From: Mycobacterium sp. AZCC_0083
Lineage (GTDB): Bacteria; Actinomycetota; Actinomycetes; Mycobacteriales; Mycobacteriaceae
Direction: 5' to 3'
Assembly: GCF_014202335.1 (NCBI RefSeq)
Contig: NZ_JACHGP010000001.1
Span: 47,804 to 111,803, forward strand
DNA length: 64,000 nt
The notes below the pieces were generated by a model. It saw nothing but the letters and a program-made list of their open reading frames with translations. It was not told where the DNA came from and searched no databases. A program made the translations under genes and the position numbers. Of this stretch, positions 1 through 8,416 are shown piece by piece; the first letter of the stretch is position 1, and every line of letters starts with the position of its first letter.

Positions 1-122
<122 letters not shown>

Positions 123-629
123 TCAGTTGCAAGTCACCTTGATCTCGAACTTCTTCGTGATCATCCCCGCCATCGGGTTCTTCATGTCGGCACCAGCCGC
201 CTCACCCGTGATGGTGTAGGTGCTTCCGTCGACCTTGACGTCGGCGGATCCGGTGTTCATGCCACCCATCGACGAGACCGCCAGCGCGTTTCCGTCAACG
301 GTCAGACCGAGCGACTCGACCTTGGGGGTCGCCTCGTCGGTCATCACGACGCCGAGTCCGCCGGTGGCGGATCCGCTCGCGACGTTGATCTTGCCTGCCT
401 GCTTGACGCAGGTCACGGTGCTGGCGTCGAGGCCTGCCAGATCCTGGCCCTCCACCTTGACCTCGGTGTTGCCGCCCGTGCTCACCTGTGAGGTCCCGCC
501 GCCACTTGCGGCCGGTTTGCTCGATGCCGCCGGGGTGGTGCCCTTGTCGTCGGAGCAGCCGACCAGTACGGCGGCGGCGGCAACGAGGCCGATCCCAGCA
601 GCCAGAACCCGATTCCGTGAAGTTCCCAT
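123..629 (-). CDS. LpqH (19 kDa antigen)-family lipoprotein
   Basis: Exported lipoprotein of the mycobacterial 19 kDa antigen family, expected to be lipid-anchored in the cell envelope. From the chosen ATG the first 24 residues form a signal peptide ending in lipobox LVGC, with acylated Cys25. An Ala/Ser/Thr-rich linker follows, then the family domain with two cysteines (VTCVKQ and the C-terminal VTCN) and the typical ending NPM...FEIKVTC. The start at 629 is preferred because a GAAGGA ribosome site lies 7 nt upstream; the reading frame stays open to 713 but those residues do not look like a signal peptide. It is transcribed away from the next gene, so 630-739 should hold divergent promoters. 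The family is clear; orthology to Rv3763 itself is not shown. Confidence 0.85.
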   Translation of the reverse strand: MGTSRNRVLAAGIGLVAAAAVLVGCSDDKGTTPAASSKPAASGGGTSQVSTGGNTEVKVEGQDLAGLDASTVTCVKQAGKINVASGSATGGLGVVMTDEATPKVESLGLTVDGNALAVSSMGGMNTGSADVKVDGSTYTITGEAAGADMKNPMAGMITKKFEIKVTCN

Positions 630-739
630 TGACATTTCCTTCGCTTCAACGCGTCGCCCCGATGGCGCCGTCGTGATACGAGTACAGACGGGCCGAATCG
701 CTACCGATCCCAACTATTGAGCGGAGGTACGGTGAGCCT

Positions 740-1114
740 GTGTCCGATTCAACGCCCGACGACGGAGCGCCCGACGAGGTAGTCGGGGGCGACGACGTCG
801 TCGACGTCGACGAAGTGCCGCCCGATCCGGCGCCCGTGGCTCCCCTGCCCGCCCCAGAGCCCGTGCCAGTGCCCCTGCCTCCCACGCAAACCCTCGATAC
901 CGGCTACACCGCGGCCGGTGTACCGACGTTCGACTCCGTGCGGGAGAAGATCGAGACCCGTTACGGCACCGCGATCGGTGCCACGGAACTCGCCGCCGAG
1001 ACCCCGGAGGGCCGCACCGTCGAGGAGCAGTACGACGCCCGCCAGCGCGCGGCCGCCGAACGTCTCGAACAGATCCGCGCATCCATGCGCGACCCCGAGT
1101 CCGGCCAAACCTGA
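740..1114 (+). CDS. Conserved hypothetical protein, acidic/proline-rich N-terminus
   Basis: I do not recognise a catalytic family. The 124 residues split into an acidic N-terminus (about 1-30), a Pro/Val-rich linker (about 27-50) and a helical C-terminus rich in Arg, Ala and Glu (about 70-120) that could form a coiled coil. GTG start with GGAGG at 723-727, a long 12-nt spacing. It lies 3 nt upstream of the winged-helix gene, so the two are likely co-transcribed. By position beside uvrA it may correspond to the small Rv1638A-type protein of M. tuberculosis, which I recall only by locus, not by alignment. No signal peptide or membrane segment. Confidence 0.65.
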   Translation: MSDSTPDDGAPDEVVGGDDVVDVDEVPPDPAPVAPLPAPEPVPVPLPPTQTLDTGYTAAGVPTFDSVREKIETRYGTAIGATELAAETPEGRTVEEQYDARQRAAAERLEQIRASMRDPESGQT

Positions 1115-1117
1115 GCA

Positions 1118-2284
1118 GTGCGCTCCTTCACCGTCGACGAGCGGCGGGCCAGACTGGCGCGCCGCCACCTGCTGACCACCGAGCCCGGCGCCGGGTCCAT
1201 CGCCGATGTCGCCTCCCAGCTGGTCGGCCTGCATGCCACCGACCCGACAACGCCCTACCTGTCGCTCTGGGCGCGAATGCCCGGCTTCGAGGTCGGTGAT
1301 CTGGAAGCCGCGCTCTATCGGGACCGCTCGGTGCTCAAGCATCTCGCGATGCGGCGGACGCTGTGGGTGCTGACCGCAGGCGATCTCACCGCGGTGCAGG
1401 CCGCGGCCAGCGACCGCGTCGCCGCCAACGAGCGCAAACGCCTGATCGCCGACGTCCAGAAGTCCGGTATCGCCGACGACGGTGAGGAGTGGCTCGGCCG
1501 CGCGTCGAAGGCCGTCCTGGCCCACGTCCACGAGCACGGCCCCACCAGCGCCCGAGAACTGCGCACAGCCCTTCCGGAGCTGGCGGGCGACCACGATCCC
1601 GCACCCGGAAAGCGTTGGGGCGGAGCCACTCCCGTCGCGCCACGGGTCCTGACCGTGCTCGCGGTCGAAGGATTTCTCGTCCGCGGCCCCAACGATGGCA
1701 CCTGGACCACGTCGCGCCCGCGGTGGGCCTCGGCGTCGGCCTGGCTGGGTGCGGCCGGGGATCCGACGGCGGCCGAAGCCGCTCGCGCGCTGGTGATCCG
1801 GGCGTGGCTGCATGCATTTGGGCCTGCCACGGTCAACGACGTGAAATGGTGGTTCGGCAACACCCTGACCTGGGCCAGGGACGGACTGCGCGACGTCGGC
1901 GCCGTCGAGGTGGATCTGCACGGCACGCCCGGCGTCGCACTGCCGGACGACCTCGAACCCGAACCCGACGTCGAGCCGTGGTGCGCGCTGCTCCCCTGCC
2001 TCGACGTCACCACGATGGGCTGGCAGGACCGCGACTGGTACCTCGGCGAGCACCGCGGCCAAGTGTTCGACACCAACGGCAACGCCGGACCGACCGGATG
2101 GTTCAACGGGCGCGTCGTCGGCGGGTGGCGTCAGGACGCCGACGGGCGCGTCGTCCTGCAACTGCTCGAGAACGTCGGCGCCAAGGCGTCGAAGGCATTG
2201 GCGCGCAAGGCCGACGAGCTGACCGACTGGCTGGGCGGCGTGCGGATCAACCCGCGCTTCCCGTCACCACTGTCGAAGGCCTAG
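1118..2284 (+). CDS. Winged-helix DNA-binding protein, AlkZ/YcaQ-like
   Basis: 388-residue protein of the winged-helix family (HTH_42) that includes the bacterial DNA glycosylases AlkZ and YcaQ, which excise alkylated or crosslinked bases. Family landmarks are the N-terminal stretch SQLVGLHATDP (about residues 33-43), LWARMPGFE, the RTLWVL strand and the C-terminal DRDWYLGEH / NGRVVGGW segments. Characterised members carry a QxQ or QxD catalytic motif where this protein reads H39-A40-T41, so glycosylase activity is uncertain. GTG start, 3 nt after the preceding gene. It converges on uvrA with a one-base gap, so the two transcripts probably overlap. Family assignment is firm; activity is inference. 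Confidence 0.8.
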   Translation: MRSFTVDERRARLARRHLLTTEPGAGSIADVASQLVGLHATDPTTPYLSLWARMPGFEVGDLEAALYRDRSVLKHLAMRRTLWVLTAGDLTAVQAAASDRVAANERKRLIADVQKSGIADDGEEWLGRASKAVLAHVHEHGPTSARELRTALPELAGDHDPAPGKRWGGATPVAPRVLTVLAVEGFLVRGPNDGTWTTSRPRWASASAWLGAAGDPTAAEAARALVIRAWLHAFGPATVNDVKWWFGNTLTWARDGLRDVGAVEVDLHGTPGVALPDDLEPEPDVEPWCALLPCLDVTTMGWQDRDWYLGEHRGQVFDTNGNAGPTGWFNGRVVGGWRQDADGRVVLQLLENVGAKASKALARKADELTDWLGGVRINPRFPSPLSKA

Positions 2285-2285
2285 A

Positions 2286-5180
2286 TCAGGCGCTGACCTT
2301 GCGCCGCTTCCGCTTCGGTACGGGCGCGCCGAGCATCTCGGCGAGGAACTTCCCGGTGTAGCTGCTCGGGTCGTCGGCGACGTCTTCCGGCGTGCCTGCC
2401 GTGACGACCGTGCCACCACCGCCGCCGCCCTCCGGACCCATGTCGACGATCCAGTCGGACGTCTTGATCACGTCGAGGTTGTGCTCGATGACGATCACCG
2501 TGTTGCCCTTGTCCACCAGGCCGTTGATGACCTTGAGCAGCTTGCGGATGTCGTCGAAGTGCAGTCCCGTGGTCGGTTCGTCGAGGATGTAGACGGTGCG
2601 CCCGGTCGAGCGCTTCTGCAACTCCGAGGCCAGCTTGACGCGTTGCGCCTCGCCGCCGGAGAGCGTGGGCGCCGGCTGGCCGAGCCGCACGTAGCCGAGG
2701 CCGACCTCGACAAGGGTCTTGAGGTAGCGGTGGATCGACGTGATCGGCTCGAAGAACTCGGCTGCCTCCTCGATCGACAGGTCGAGCACCTCGGAGATGG
2801 TCTTGCCCTTGTAGTGCACTTCGAGGGTCTCCCGGTTGTACCGGGCGCCGTGACACACCTCGCAAGGCACGTAGACGTCGGGCAGGAAGTTCATCTCGAT
2901 CTTGATGGTGCCGTCGCCGGAACAGGCTTCGCAGCGACCGCCCTTGACGTTGAACGAGAACCGCCCCGGCTGATAGCCCCGCACCTTGGCCTCGGTGGTG
3001 GCTGCGAACAACGTCCGGATCTTGTCGAACACCCCGGTGTAGGTGGCCGGATTGGAGCGCGGGGTGCGGCCGATCGGCGACTGGTCGACGCGGACCAACT
3101 TGTCCACCTGCTCGAGTCCGTTGATCCTGGTGTGCCTGCCCGGCACCTGGCGGGCGCCGTTGAGCTTGTTGGCCAGCACGGACGCCAGGATGTCGTTCAC
3201 CAGCGTCGACTTGCCCGAACCCGAGACGCCCGTGACGGCGGTCAGGACGCCCAGCGGGAAGGCCACGTCGATCTCGCGCAGATTGTGCTCGCGGGCGCCG
3301 ATGACGGTCAGCTGACGCTTGCGGTCGACGGGCCGCCTGATCGCAGGGACCTCGATGCTCTCCTTGCCGGAAAGGTAGGCGCCGGTGATGGATTCAGGAT
3401 TGTTGAGCAGATCGGCGTAGGTGCCGCTGTGCACGATGCGGCCGCCGTGCTCACCGGCGGCCGGGCCGATGTCGACCACCCAATCGGCATGCGCGATGGT
3501 GTCGAGGTCGTGCTCGACGACGATGAGCGTATTGCCCAGGTCGCGGAGCCGGACCAAGGTCTCGATCAGCCTGCGGTTGTCGCGCTGATGCAGGCCGATC
3601 GACGGTTCGTCGAGCACGTACAACACGCCGACGAGACCCGACCCGATCTGGGTGGCGAGCCGAATGCGTTGCGCCTCACCGCCGGACAGCGTGCCTGCCG
3701 CCCTGGACAGGCTCAGGTAGTCGAGCCCGACGTCGAGCAGGAAGCCGAGCCGGGACTGCACCTCCTTGAGCACCTGACCGGCGATCGCCTGTTCGCGGTG
3801 GCCCAGGGTGAGCGCGTTGAGGAAGTCCGAGCAGTCGGCGATGGACAGCTCGCAGACCTGCGCGATGGACATGTCGCCGTATCTGCCTGCGGCCAGCGTG
3901 ACGGCCAGGATCTCGGGCTTGAGCCGGGTGCCCTGGCAGACCGGGCACGGCACGTCGCGCATGAAGCCGTCGTAGCGTTCCTTCATCTGCTCGGACTCGG
4001 TCTGCTCCATTCGGCGCTGCAGGAACGCCATCACGCCCTCGAAGTCCGCGTAGTAGGACCGGGTACGGCCGTAGCGGTTCTTGTACTTGACGTGCACCTG
4101 CTCGTCGCAGCCCTCGAGGATCGACTTGCGGGCCTTGATCGGGAGCTTGCGCCACGGTGTGTCGACGTCGAAGCCCAACGCCTCGCCGAGGCCGGACAGC
4201 ATGCGGGTGAAGTACTCGGCCGTGTGCCCCATCGCCCATGGCGCGATGGCGCCCTCGGCGAGCGTCAGGTCGGGGTCGGGCACGACCAGTTCGGGATCGA
4301 CCTCCTTGCGGATGCCGAGGCCGGTGCACTCGGGGCACGCGCCGTAGGGCGAGTTGAACGAGAAGGATCGCGGCTCGAGGTCGTCCACCGCGAGTGCGTG
4401 GCCGTTGGGGCAGGCGAGCTTCTCGGAGAACCGCTGCTCACGATGTCCCGCACCCGCGACCTCGTCGACGAATTCGAGCACGACGATGCCGTCGGCCAGG
4501 CCGAGTGCCGTCTCCACCGAGTCGGTCAGGCGCTGCTTGGCGGTGGCCTTCACCGTAAGGCGGTCGACGACCACCTCGATGTCGTGCTTCTCCTGCTTCT
4601 TCAGCTTCGGCGGGTCGGTGAGCGGATGGACGACACCGTCCACCCGAACCCTGCTGTAGCCCTGCGAGTTCAGCTTGTCGAAGAGGTCGGCGAACTCGCC
4701 CTTGCGGGTCCGCACGACCGGAGCGAGCACCTGAAAACGGATGCCCTCGTCCATCGCGAGCACCTGATCGACGATCTGCTGCGGGGTCTGCTTGGCGATG
4801 CGCTCGCCGCAGACCGGGCAGTGCGCGGTGCCTGCCCGCGCGTAGAGCAGACGGAGGTAGTCGTAGACCTCGGTGATGGTGCCGACGGTGGAGCGGGGGT
4901 TGCGGTTGGTGGACTTCTGATCGATCGACACTGCGGGCGAAAGGCCCTCGATGAAGTCGACGTCGGGTTTGTCCATCTGGCCGAGGAACTGCCGGGCATA
5001 GGCCGACAGCGACTCCACGTAGCGGCGCTGCCCCTCGGCGAAGATGGTGTCGAATGCCAACGACGACTTGCCCGAGCCGGACAGGCCGGTGAAGACGATC
5101 AGCGCATCGCGCGGCAGATCAAGATCGATGCTCCTCAGATTGTGCTCGCGTGCACCCTTGATGATCAGGCGGTCTGCCAA
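2286..5180 (-). CDS. uvrA: Excinuclease ABC subunit A
   Basis: Damage-recognition ATPase of nucleotide-excision repair; dimerises, loads UvrB at lesions and leaves. The 964 residues carry two ABC modules: Walker [10 protein letters not shown] near residue 32 and GVSGSGKST in the second half, each with its LSGGEAQR signature and a LDEPS/LDEPT Walker B. The C-terminal zinc module has the spaced pairs CEAC and CEVC. The first zinc module reads CPNGH...CPEC, the mycobacterial form with one cysteine changed. Length is close to the family norm. Its promoter at 5238-5260 matches the PafBC consensus, which predicts induction by DNA damage. It converges with the winged-helix gene and is divergent from the metallo-hydrolase gene. 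Confidence 0.98.
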   Translation of the reverse strand: MADRLIIKGAREHNLRSIDLDLPRDALIVFTGLSGSGKSSLAFDTIFAEGQRRYVESLSAYARQFLGQMDKPDVDFIEGLSPAVSIDQKSTNRNPRSTVGTITEVYDYLRLLYARAGTAHCPVCGERIAKQTPQQIVDQVLAMDEGIRFQVLAPVVRTRKGEFADLFDKLNSQGYSRVRVDGVVHPLTDPPKLKKQEKHDIEVVVDRLTVKATAKQRLTDSVETALGLADGIVVLEFVDEVAGAGHREQRFSEKLACPNGHALAVDDLEPRSFSFNSPYGACPECTGLGIRKEVDPELVVPDPDLTLAEGAIAPWAMGHTAEYFTRMLSGLGEALGFDVDTPWRKLPIKARKSILEGCDEQVHVKYKNRYGRTRSYYADFEGVMAFLQRRMEQTESEQMKERYDGFMRDVPCPVCQGTRLKPEILAVTLAAGRYGDMSIAQVCELSIADCSDFLNALTLGHREQAIAGQVLKEVQSRLGFLLDVGLDYLSLSRAAGTLSGGEAQRIRLATQIGSGLVGVLYVLDEPSIGLHQRDNRRLIETLVRLRDLGNTLIVVEHDLDTIAHADWVVDIGPAAGEHGGRIVHSGTYADLLNNPESITGAYLSGKESIEVPAIRRPVDRKRQLTVIGAREHNLREIDVAFPLGVLTAVTGVSGSGKSTLVNDILASVLANKLNGARQVPGRHTRINGLEQVDKLVRVDQSPIGRTPRSNPATYTGVFDKIRTLFAATTEAKVRGYQPGRFSFNVKGGRCEACSGDGTIKIEMNFLPDVYVPCEVCHGARYNRETLEVHYKGKTISEVLDLSIEEAAEFFEPITSIHRYLKTLVEVGLGYVRLGQPAPTLSGGEAQRVKLASELQKRSTGRTVYILDEPTTGLHFDDIRKLLKVINGLVDKGNTVIVIEHNLDVIKTSDWIVDMGPEGGGGGGTVVTAGTPEDVADDPSSYTGKFLAEMLGAPVPKRKRRKVSA

Positions 5181-5237
5181 CTGATCCCTTTCCCGGTCCC
5201 ATACGCTCTCCGACCCGCAGAAAGCCGTCCGTCGACC

Positions 5238-5260
5238 ATGTTATGTCCACCCACCGACAA
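5238..5260 (-). promoter_or_regulatory. PafBC-type (RecA-NDp) DNA-damage promoter of uvrA
   Basis: On the minus strand the sequence reads TTGTCGGTG, 8 nt, TAACAT. This is an exact match to the RecA-NDp consensus TTGTCRGTG-N8-TANNNT, recognised by the PafBC activator in mycobacteria. The -10 element is 5238-5243 and the upstream element 5252-5260. It would start transcription near 5231, giving a leader of about 50 nt before the uvrA ATG. Confidence 0.85.
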
Positions 5261-5290
5261 GTCCGAGCCGAGCCCGATACCGTGGCTGAC

Positions 5291-5968
5291 ATGACTACAG
5301 TCGCCGACGACTACACAGGCCACCTCGAACCAGGCGGCGCCGCACGCCGCACGCTGCCAGGAGCGTCGATCGTGAAGACATCCGTAGGCCCGATGAACAA
5401 CAACGCCTACCTGATCACCTGTTCCCAAACCGGCGAGACCCTACTCATCGACGCGGCCAACGACGCGGCCGCCCTGCTCGACCTCATCGAGCGCAACGCG
5501 CCCAAACTGTCGCTGATCGTCACCAGCCACCAGCACCCCGATCATTGGCAGGCGCTGGCCGGGGTCGTCAAGGCCACCGGTGCACCGACCGCCGCGCACC
5601 GACTCGACGCCGAACCCCTTCCGGTCAAGCCGGATCGGATCCTCGCCAACGGCGACACCATTGAGATCGGCGAGCTGAGCTTCGACGTCATTCACCTGCA
5701 AGGGCATACCGAGGGATCCGTCGCTCTCGCTCTCAGCGGAGCTGCCGCGGGCGACGCGGTCCACCTGTTCACCGGCGACTGCCTGTTCACCGGCGGGGTC
5801 GGCAAGACCTGGAGGGACGGCGACTTCGAGCGGTTGTTGGGCGATGTGACCACCAAGGTGTTCGACGTCTTCCCGGATTCAACCGTGGTGTATCCCGGCC
5901 ACGGCGACGACACCACGCTGGGTGCCGAGCGTCCGCATCTGCGCGAGTGGAGCGAGCGCGGCTGGTAG
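5291..5968 (+). CDS. MBL-fold metallo-hydrolase (glyoxalase II-like)
   Basis: Metallo-beta-lactamase-fold hydrolase of the glyoxalase II / YcbL type. Metal ligands are visible: SHQHPDHW supplies the HxHxDH motif, QGHTEGS the next His, FTGDCLF the bridging Asp and YPGHGDDT the last His. The substrate is not predictable; thioester or sulfur compounds are typical. By position it matches Rv1637c of M. tuberculosis. I chose ATG 5291 because TACCGT at 5278-5283 sits 7 nt upstream, fitting a leaderless transcript. The frame is open to ATG 5243, but that start would fall inside the divergent uvrA promoter. It converges with the USP gene (13-nt gap). Confidence 0.88.
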   Translation: MTTVADDYTGHLEPGGAARRTLPGASIVKTSVGPMNNNAYLITCSQTGETLLIDAANDAAALLDLIERNAPKLSLIVTSHQHPDHWQALAGVVKATGAPTAAHRLDAEPLPVKPDRILANGDTIEIGELSFDVIHLQGHTEGSVALALSGAAAGDAVHLFTGDCLFTGGVGKTWRDGDFERLLGDVTTKVFDVFPDSTVVYPGHGDDTTLGAERPHLREWSERGW

Positions 5969-5981
5969 CCCCGCCCTTGCG

Positions 5982-6425
5982 TCAGGAGGTGTGGACGATC
6001 AGGACGTCGGTCTTGGAGCGACGCGCCACGTTTGCGGGCACCGAGCCGAGCAGGCGGCCGGCAATCGTGCTCAGGCCGACGTTTCCGACCACGAGCAGAT
6101 CGGCATTGACCTCGCTGGCCAAGTCGACCAGGGCATCGACGGGAGCGCCGACGATGGCCTTCTCCTCGACGTCGCCTGCGCCTGCAGCCTTGGCACGATC
6201 CCTGGCCTCACGAAGGATCGCGTAGATCGGGGCATTGCCGGACATCTTGTAGCCCTCGTCCTTGAGGACGTCGGCCGCGCGCTGGTCCTCACTCTGAGGG
6301 AAGTACGCCGTCGCCACGATCACCTTGGCGCCCGACCCGGCGGCGATCGCGCCGGCCCGGTCGACCGCGCGCAGCGACGAATCCGAACCGTCCGTGCCTA
6401 CCACCACGGTCTGATAGCCGCTCAT
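5982..6425 (-). CDS. Universal stress protein (UspA family), Rv1636-like
   Basis: Single-domain universal stress protein of 147 residues. The N-terminal strand VVVGTDGSDSS and the C-terminal nucleotide loop G-2x-G-9x-GS (starting at VVGNVGLS and ending LLGSVPANV) are intact, so nucleotide binding is expected. The M. tuberculosis and M. smegmatis counterparts (Rv1636 and its orthologue) are reported to bind cAMP with high affinity, a probable cAMP buffer; extending this here is inference from family and position. Start ATG 6425 has GGGAGG 7 nt upstream. A GACAC-4-GTGTC inverted repeat at 6462-6475 lies in its upstream region but I cannot assign a regulator to it. Confidence 0.9.
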   Translation of the reverse strand: MSGYQTVVVGTDGSDSSLRAVDRAGAIAAGSGAKVIVATAYFPQSEDQRAADVLKDEGYKMSGNAPIYAILREARDRAKAAGAGDVEEKAIVGAPVDALVDLASEVNADLLVVGNVGLSTIAGRLLGSVPANVARRSKTDVLIVHTS

Positions 6426-6829
6426 GCATGCCCTCCCAGAGTCGTTTGCAACGCCATTCGAGACACTAACGTGTCACCCGCCGGACGGGGGGTCGATTCG
6501 TCGACACGCGTTCGCTCGGTTTGACCGGCCTCATGCCTTCTACCGGCAATGATGCTAGCCCGGCGGCCCACCAGCATCGCGACGTCGTGACGAAACCTAC
6601 CCATGTCGCCAGGTGCCGACGGGGTCGCACCGCCGCAGCCGACGTGACCTGCGTCATGCCAACGGTTTACCCGCCTCGCGATCGCGTTCGAGGCTAGAGG
6701 GTTTCGCTCGCCTCGACGGCAAAGCCGCTGTCGGAGAACGAGTAGCGATGCCACAGCACGTCATCGACCAGCGCGTCCGCCGAGCGCTCGAGTTGCTGGA
6801 CACCGTTCTTACCGGTATCAAACGGAGGG
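6426..6829. other. Intergenic region between USP and mannosyltransferase
   Basis: 404 bases between divergently transcribed genes. It should carry the promoters of both. I see a 5-bp inverted repeat GACAC/GTGTC at 6462-6475 and a short reading frame near the right end (6748-6849, listed separately). No tRNA, terminator-like hairpin or mobile element was recognised. Confidence 0.5.
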
Positions 6830-6849
6830 ATGACAGTTCAGTCGGCTGA
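6748..6849 (+). CDS. Possible 33-codon leader ORF overlapping the mannosyltransferase start
   Basis: An ATG-started frame encodes 33 residues rich in Arg, Leu and Asp (beginning MPQHVIDQRVRRALELLD) and stops 20 nt inside the following gene. A GGAG lies about 9 nt upstream. The downstream gene has its GGAGGG only one base from its ATG, too close for good initiation, so coupling through this short frame is possible. The peptide looks amphipathic, but nothing else supports it, and it may be chance. Confidence 0.25.
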   Translation: MPQHVIDQRVRRALELLDTVLTGIKRRDDSSVG

Positions 6850-8413
6850 TGACCCGACACAGGCAGCCGTGGAACTGTCCCTGAGACAGGACACCCTCGA
6901 AGGCCTTCAGCCGACCCGCAGGGCGACGGCAGGCGGGTTCGACCCCGTCGTGGTGGCGGTTTTCGCGATCGTGGTGAGTGCGGCGGGTGCGGCACGACCG
7001 TCGCTCTGGTTCGACGAGGCGGCAACGATCTCGGCAGGGACGCGCTCGATACCGGAGCTGTGGCGCATGCTTGGCAACGTCGACGCGGTGCACGGGCTGT
7101 ACTACCTGTTCATGCACGGGTGGTTCACCGTCTTCCCCGCCACCGAGTTCTGGACGCGACTGCCCAGCTGCCTTGCGGTCGGCGTGGCTGCGGCCGGCGT
7201 CGTGGTGTTGGGGCGCCAGTTCTCCGGTCGCACCGTCGCGGTGGCTGCCGGCATCGTGTTCTCGATTCTGCCGAGGGTGACGTGGGCCGGCATCGAGGCC
7301 CGCCCCTACGCATTGGCGACGGCGTGCGCGGTCTGGCTGACCGTTCTTGCGGTCTCGAGCGCGCGGCGGGACCGAACCTGGACATGGGCGGGCTACGCGC
7401 TTGCGTTGATCGGCTCGACGGTGTTGAACGTCTTCGTCATCCTGATCGTGCTGCCTCACGCCGTTGCGGTGGCGAGAACTGCGCAGCGGCGCTCGACGGT
7501 CTACTGGTGGGCCGGCTGGTGTGCGGCGGCCATGGTCGCGTTGGCTCCGTTCGCGCTGTTCGGCCGCACCCAGATCGCCCAGGTCCGCTGGATTTCGGCG
7601 CTGTCGCCGGGAACGCTGCTGGAGATCGTCTACGAGCAGTACTTCGACCTGAGCGCCGCGTTCGCCCTTACCGCCTGCGTACTGCTGGTGTCGACCATCG
7701 CGCTGCGTCGGTTTACCTTGCTGGACAACGGAACCCGATGCCTCGCCGCGATCTGTGCCGCGTGGATGGTGCTGCCGACACTGGTGCTGGTGGTGTATTC
7801 GGCCGTCGCCGAGCCGATCTACCACCCGAGGTATCTGTGTTACACCTCCCCTGCCGCAGCACTGCTGTTGGCGGTCTGCATCACTGCGCTCTTCCGAAGC
7901 AGGGACCGGGTCACCGCGGTGATCGCCGTCCTGGCACTGGCCGCCACGCCCAACTATCTGTTCAAGCAGCGCGGCCCATATGCCAAGGAGGGCATGGACT
8001 TCAGCCAGATCGCGGATCTGATCACCGAACGGGCGGCGCCGGGCGACTGCCTCGTTCTGGACAACACCGTGACCTGGTTGCCCGGCCCGGTCCGGCCACT
8101 GACCGCGGCACGGCCTGGAGCATACGAGAAGCTGATCGATCCGGGTCGGGGCAAGCGCGCCGCGGACCGGAATCGACTGTGGGACGCGCACATTGCCATC
8201 TGGGCAGTGGCAGATCAGGTGCAGCGCTGCACGGTGCTGTGGACGGTCTCCGACCGCGACAAGACACTGCCCGACCACGAGGCGGCGCAGCCCCTCGATC
8301 CTGGTCCGCGGATGAGCCGAGCACCCGCGTACCAGGTGCCGCAGCGGCTCGGCTTCCACATCGTCGAGCGCTGGCAGTTCAGCTTCGCCCAGGTCACCCG
8401 ATCGACGCGGTGA
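6830..8413 (+). CDS. Polytopic mannosyltransferase-like membrane protein (Rv1635c position)
   Basis: Membrane glycosyltransferase of the GT-C type that would use a polyprenyl-phosphate sugar on the outer face of the membrane. The first external loop holds SLWFDEAATI, with the acidic motif typical of this fold, followed by HGLYYLFMHGW and about 9-11 hydrophobic helices, then a soluble C-terminal domain from about residue 390. By position beside the USP gene it corresponds to Rv1635c, reported as CapA, which starts the mannose cap of lipoarabinomannan in M. tuberculosis. Whether this species makes mannose caps is unknown, so I give no symbol. 527 residues. ATG 6830 has GGAGGG almost touching it, so the true start or coupling is uncertain. 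Confidence 0.8.
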   Translation: MTVQSADDPTQAAVELSLRQDTLEGLQPTRRATAGGFDPVVVAVFAIVVSAAGAARPSLWFDEAATISAGTRSIPELWRMLGNVDAVHGLYYLFMHGWFTVFPATEFWTRLPSCLAVGVAAAGVVVLGRQFSGRTVAVAAGIVFSILPRVTWAGIEARPYALATACAVWLTVLAVSSARRDRTWTWAGYALALIGSTVLNVFVILIVLPHAVAVARTAQRRSTVYWWAGWCAAAMVALAPFALFGRTQIAQVRWISALSPGTLLEIVYEQYFDLSAAFALTACVLLVSTIALRRFTLLDNGTRCLAAICAAWMVLPTLVLVVYSAVAEPIYHPRYLCYTSPAAALLLAVCITALFRSRDRVTAVIAVLALAATPNYLFKQRGPYAKEGMDFSQIADLITERAAPGDCLVLDNTVTWLPGPVRPLTAARPGAYEKLIDPGRGKRAADRNRLWDAHIAIWAVADQVQRCTVLWTVSDRDKTLPDHEAAQPLDPGPRMSRAPAYQVPQRLGFHIVERWQFSFAQVTRSTR

Positions 8414-8416
8414 CGC

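Noticed and set aside
749..2161. A 470-codon minus-strand frame opposite the winged-helix gene
   Set aside because: Overlaps two supported plus-strand genes and shows no family motif.
2481..5294. A 937-codon plus-strand open frame opposite uvrA
   Set aside because: It is the antisense shadow of a highly conserved gene in GC-rich DNA; the translation has no domain and is His/Asp/Val-rich.
6422..6754. A 110-codon minus-strand frame upstream of the USP gene
   Set aside because: It overlaps the USP start and promoter region and has no recognisable domain.
6818..8359. A 513-codon minus-strand frame opposite the mannosyltransferase
   Set aside because: Arg/Gln/His-rich shadow; the plus-strand frame has clear membrane helices and a WFDEA motif.
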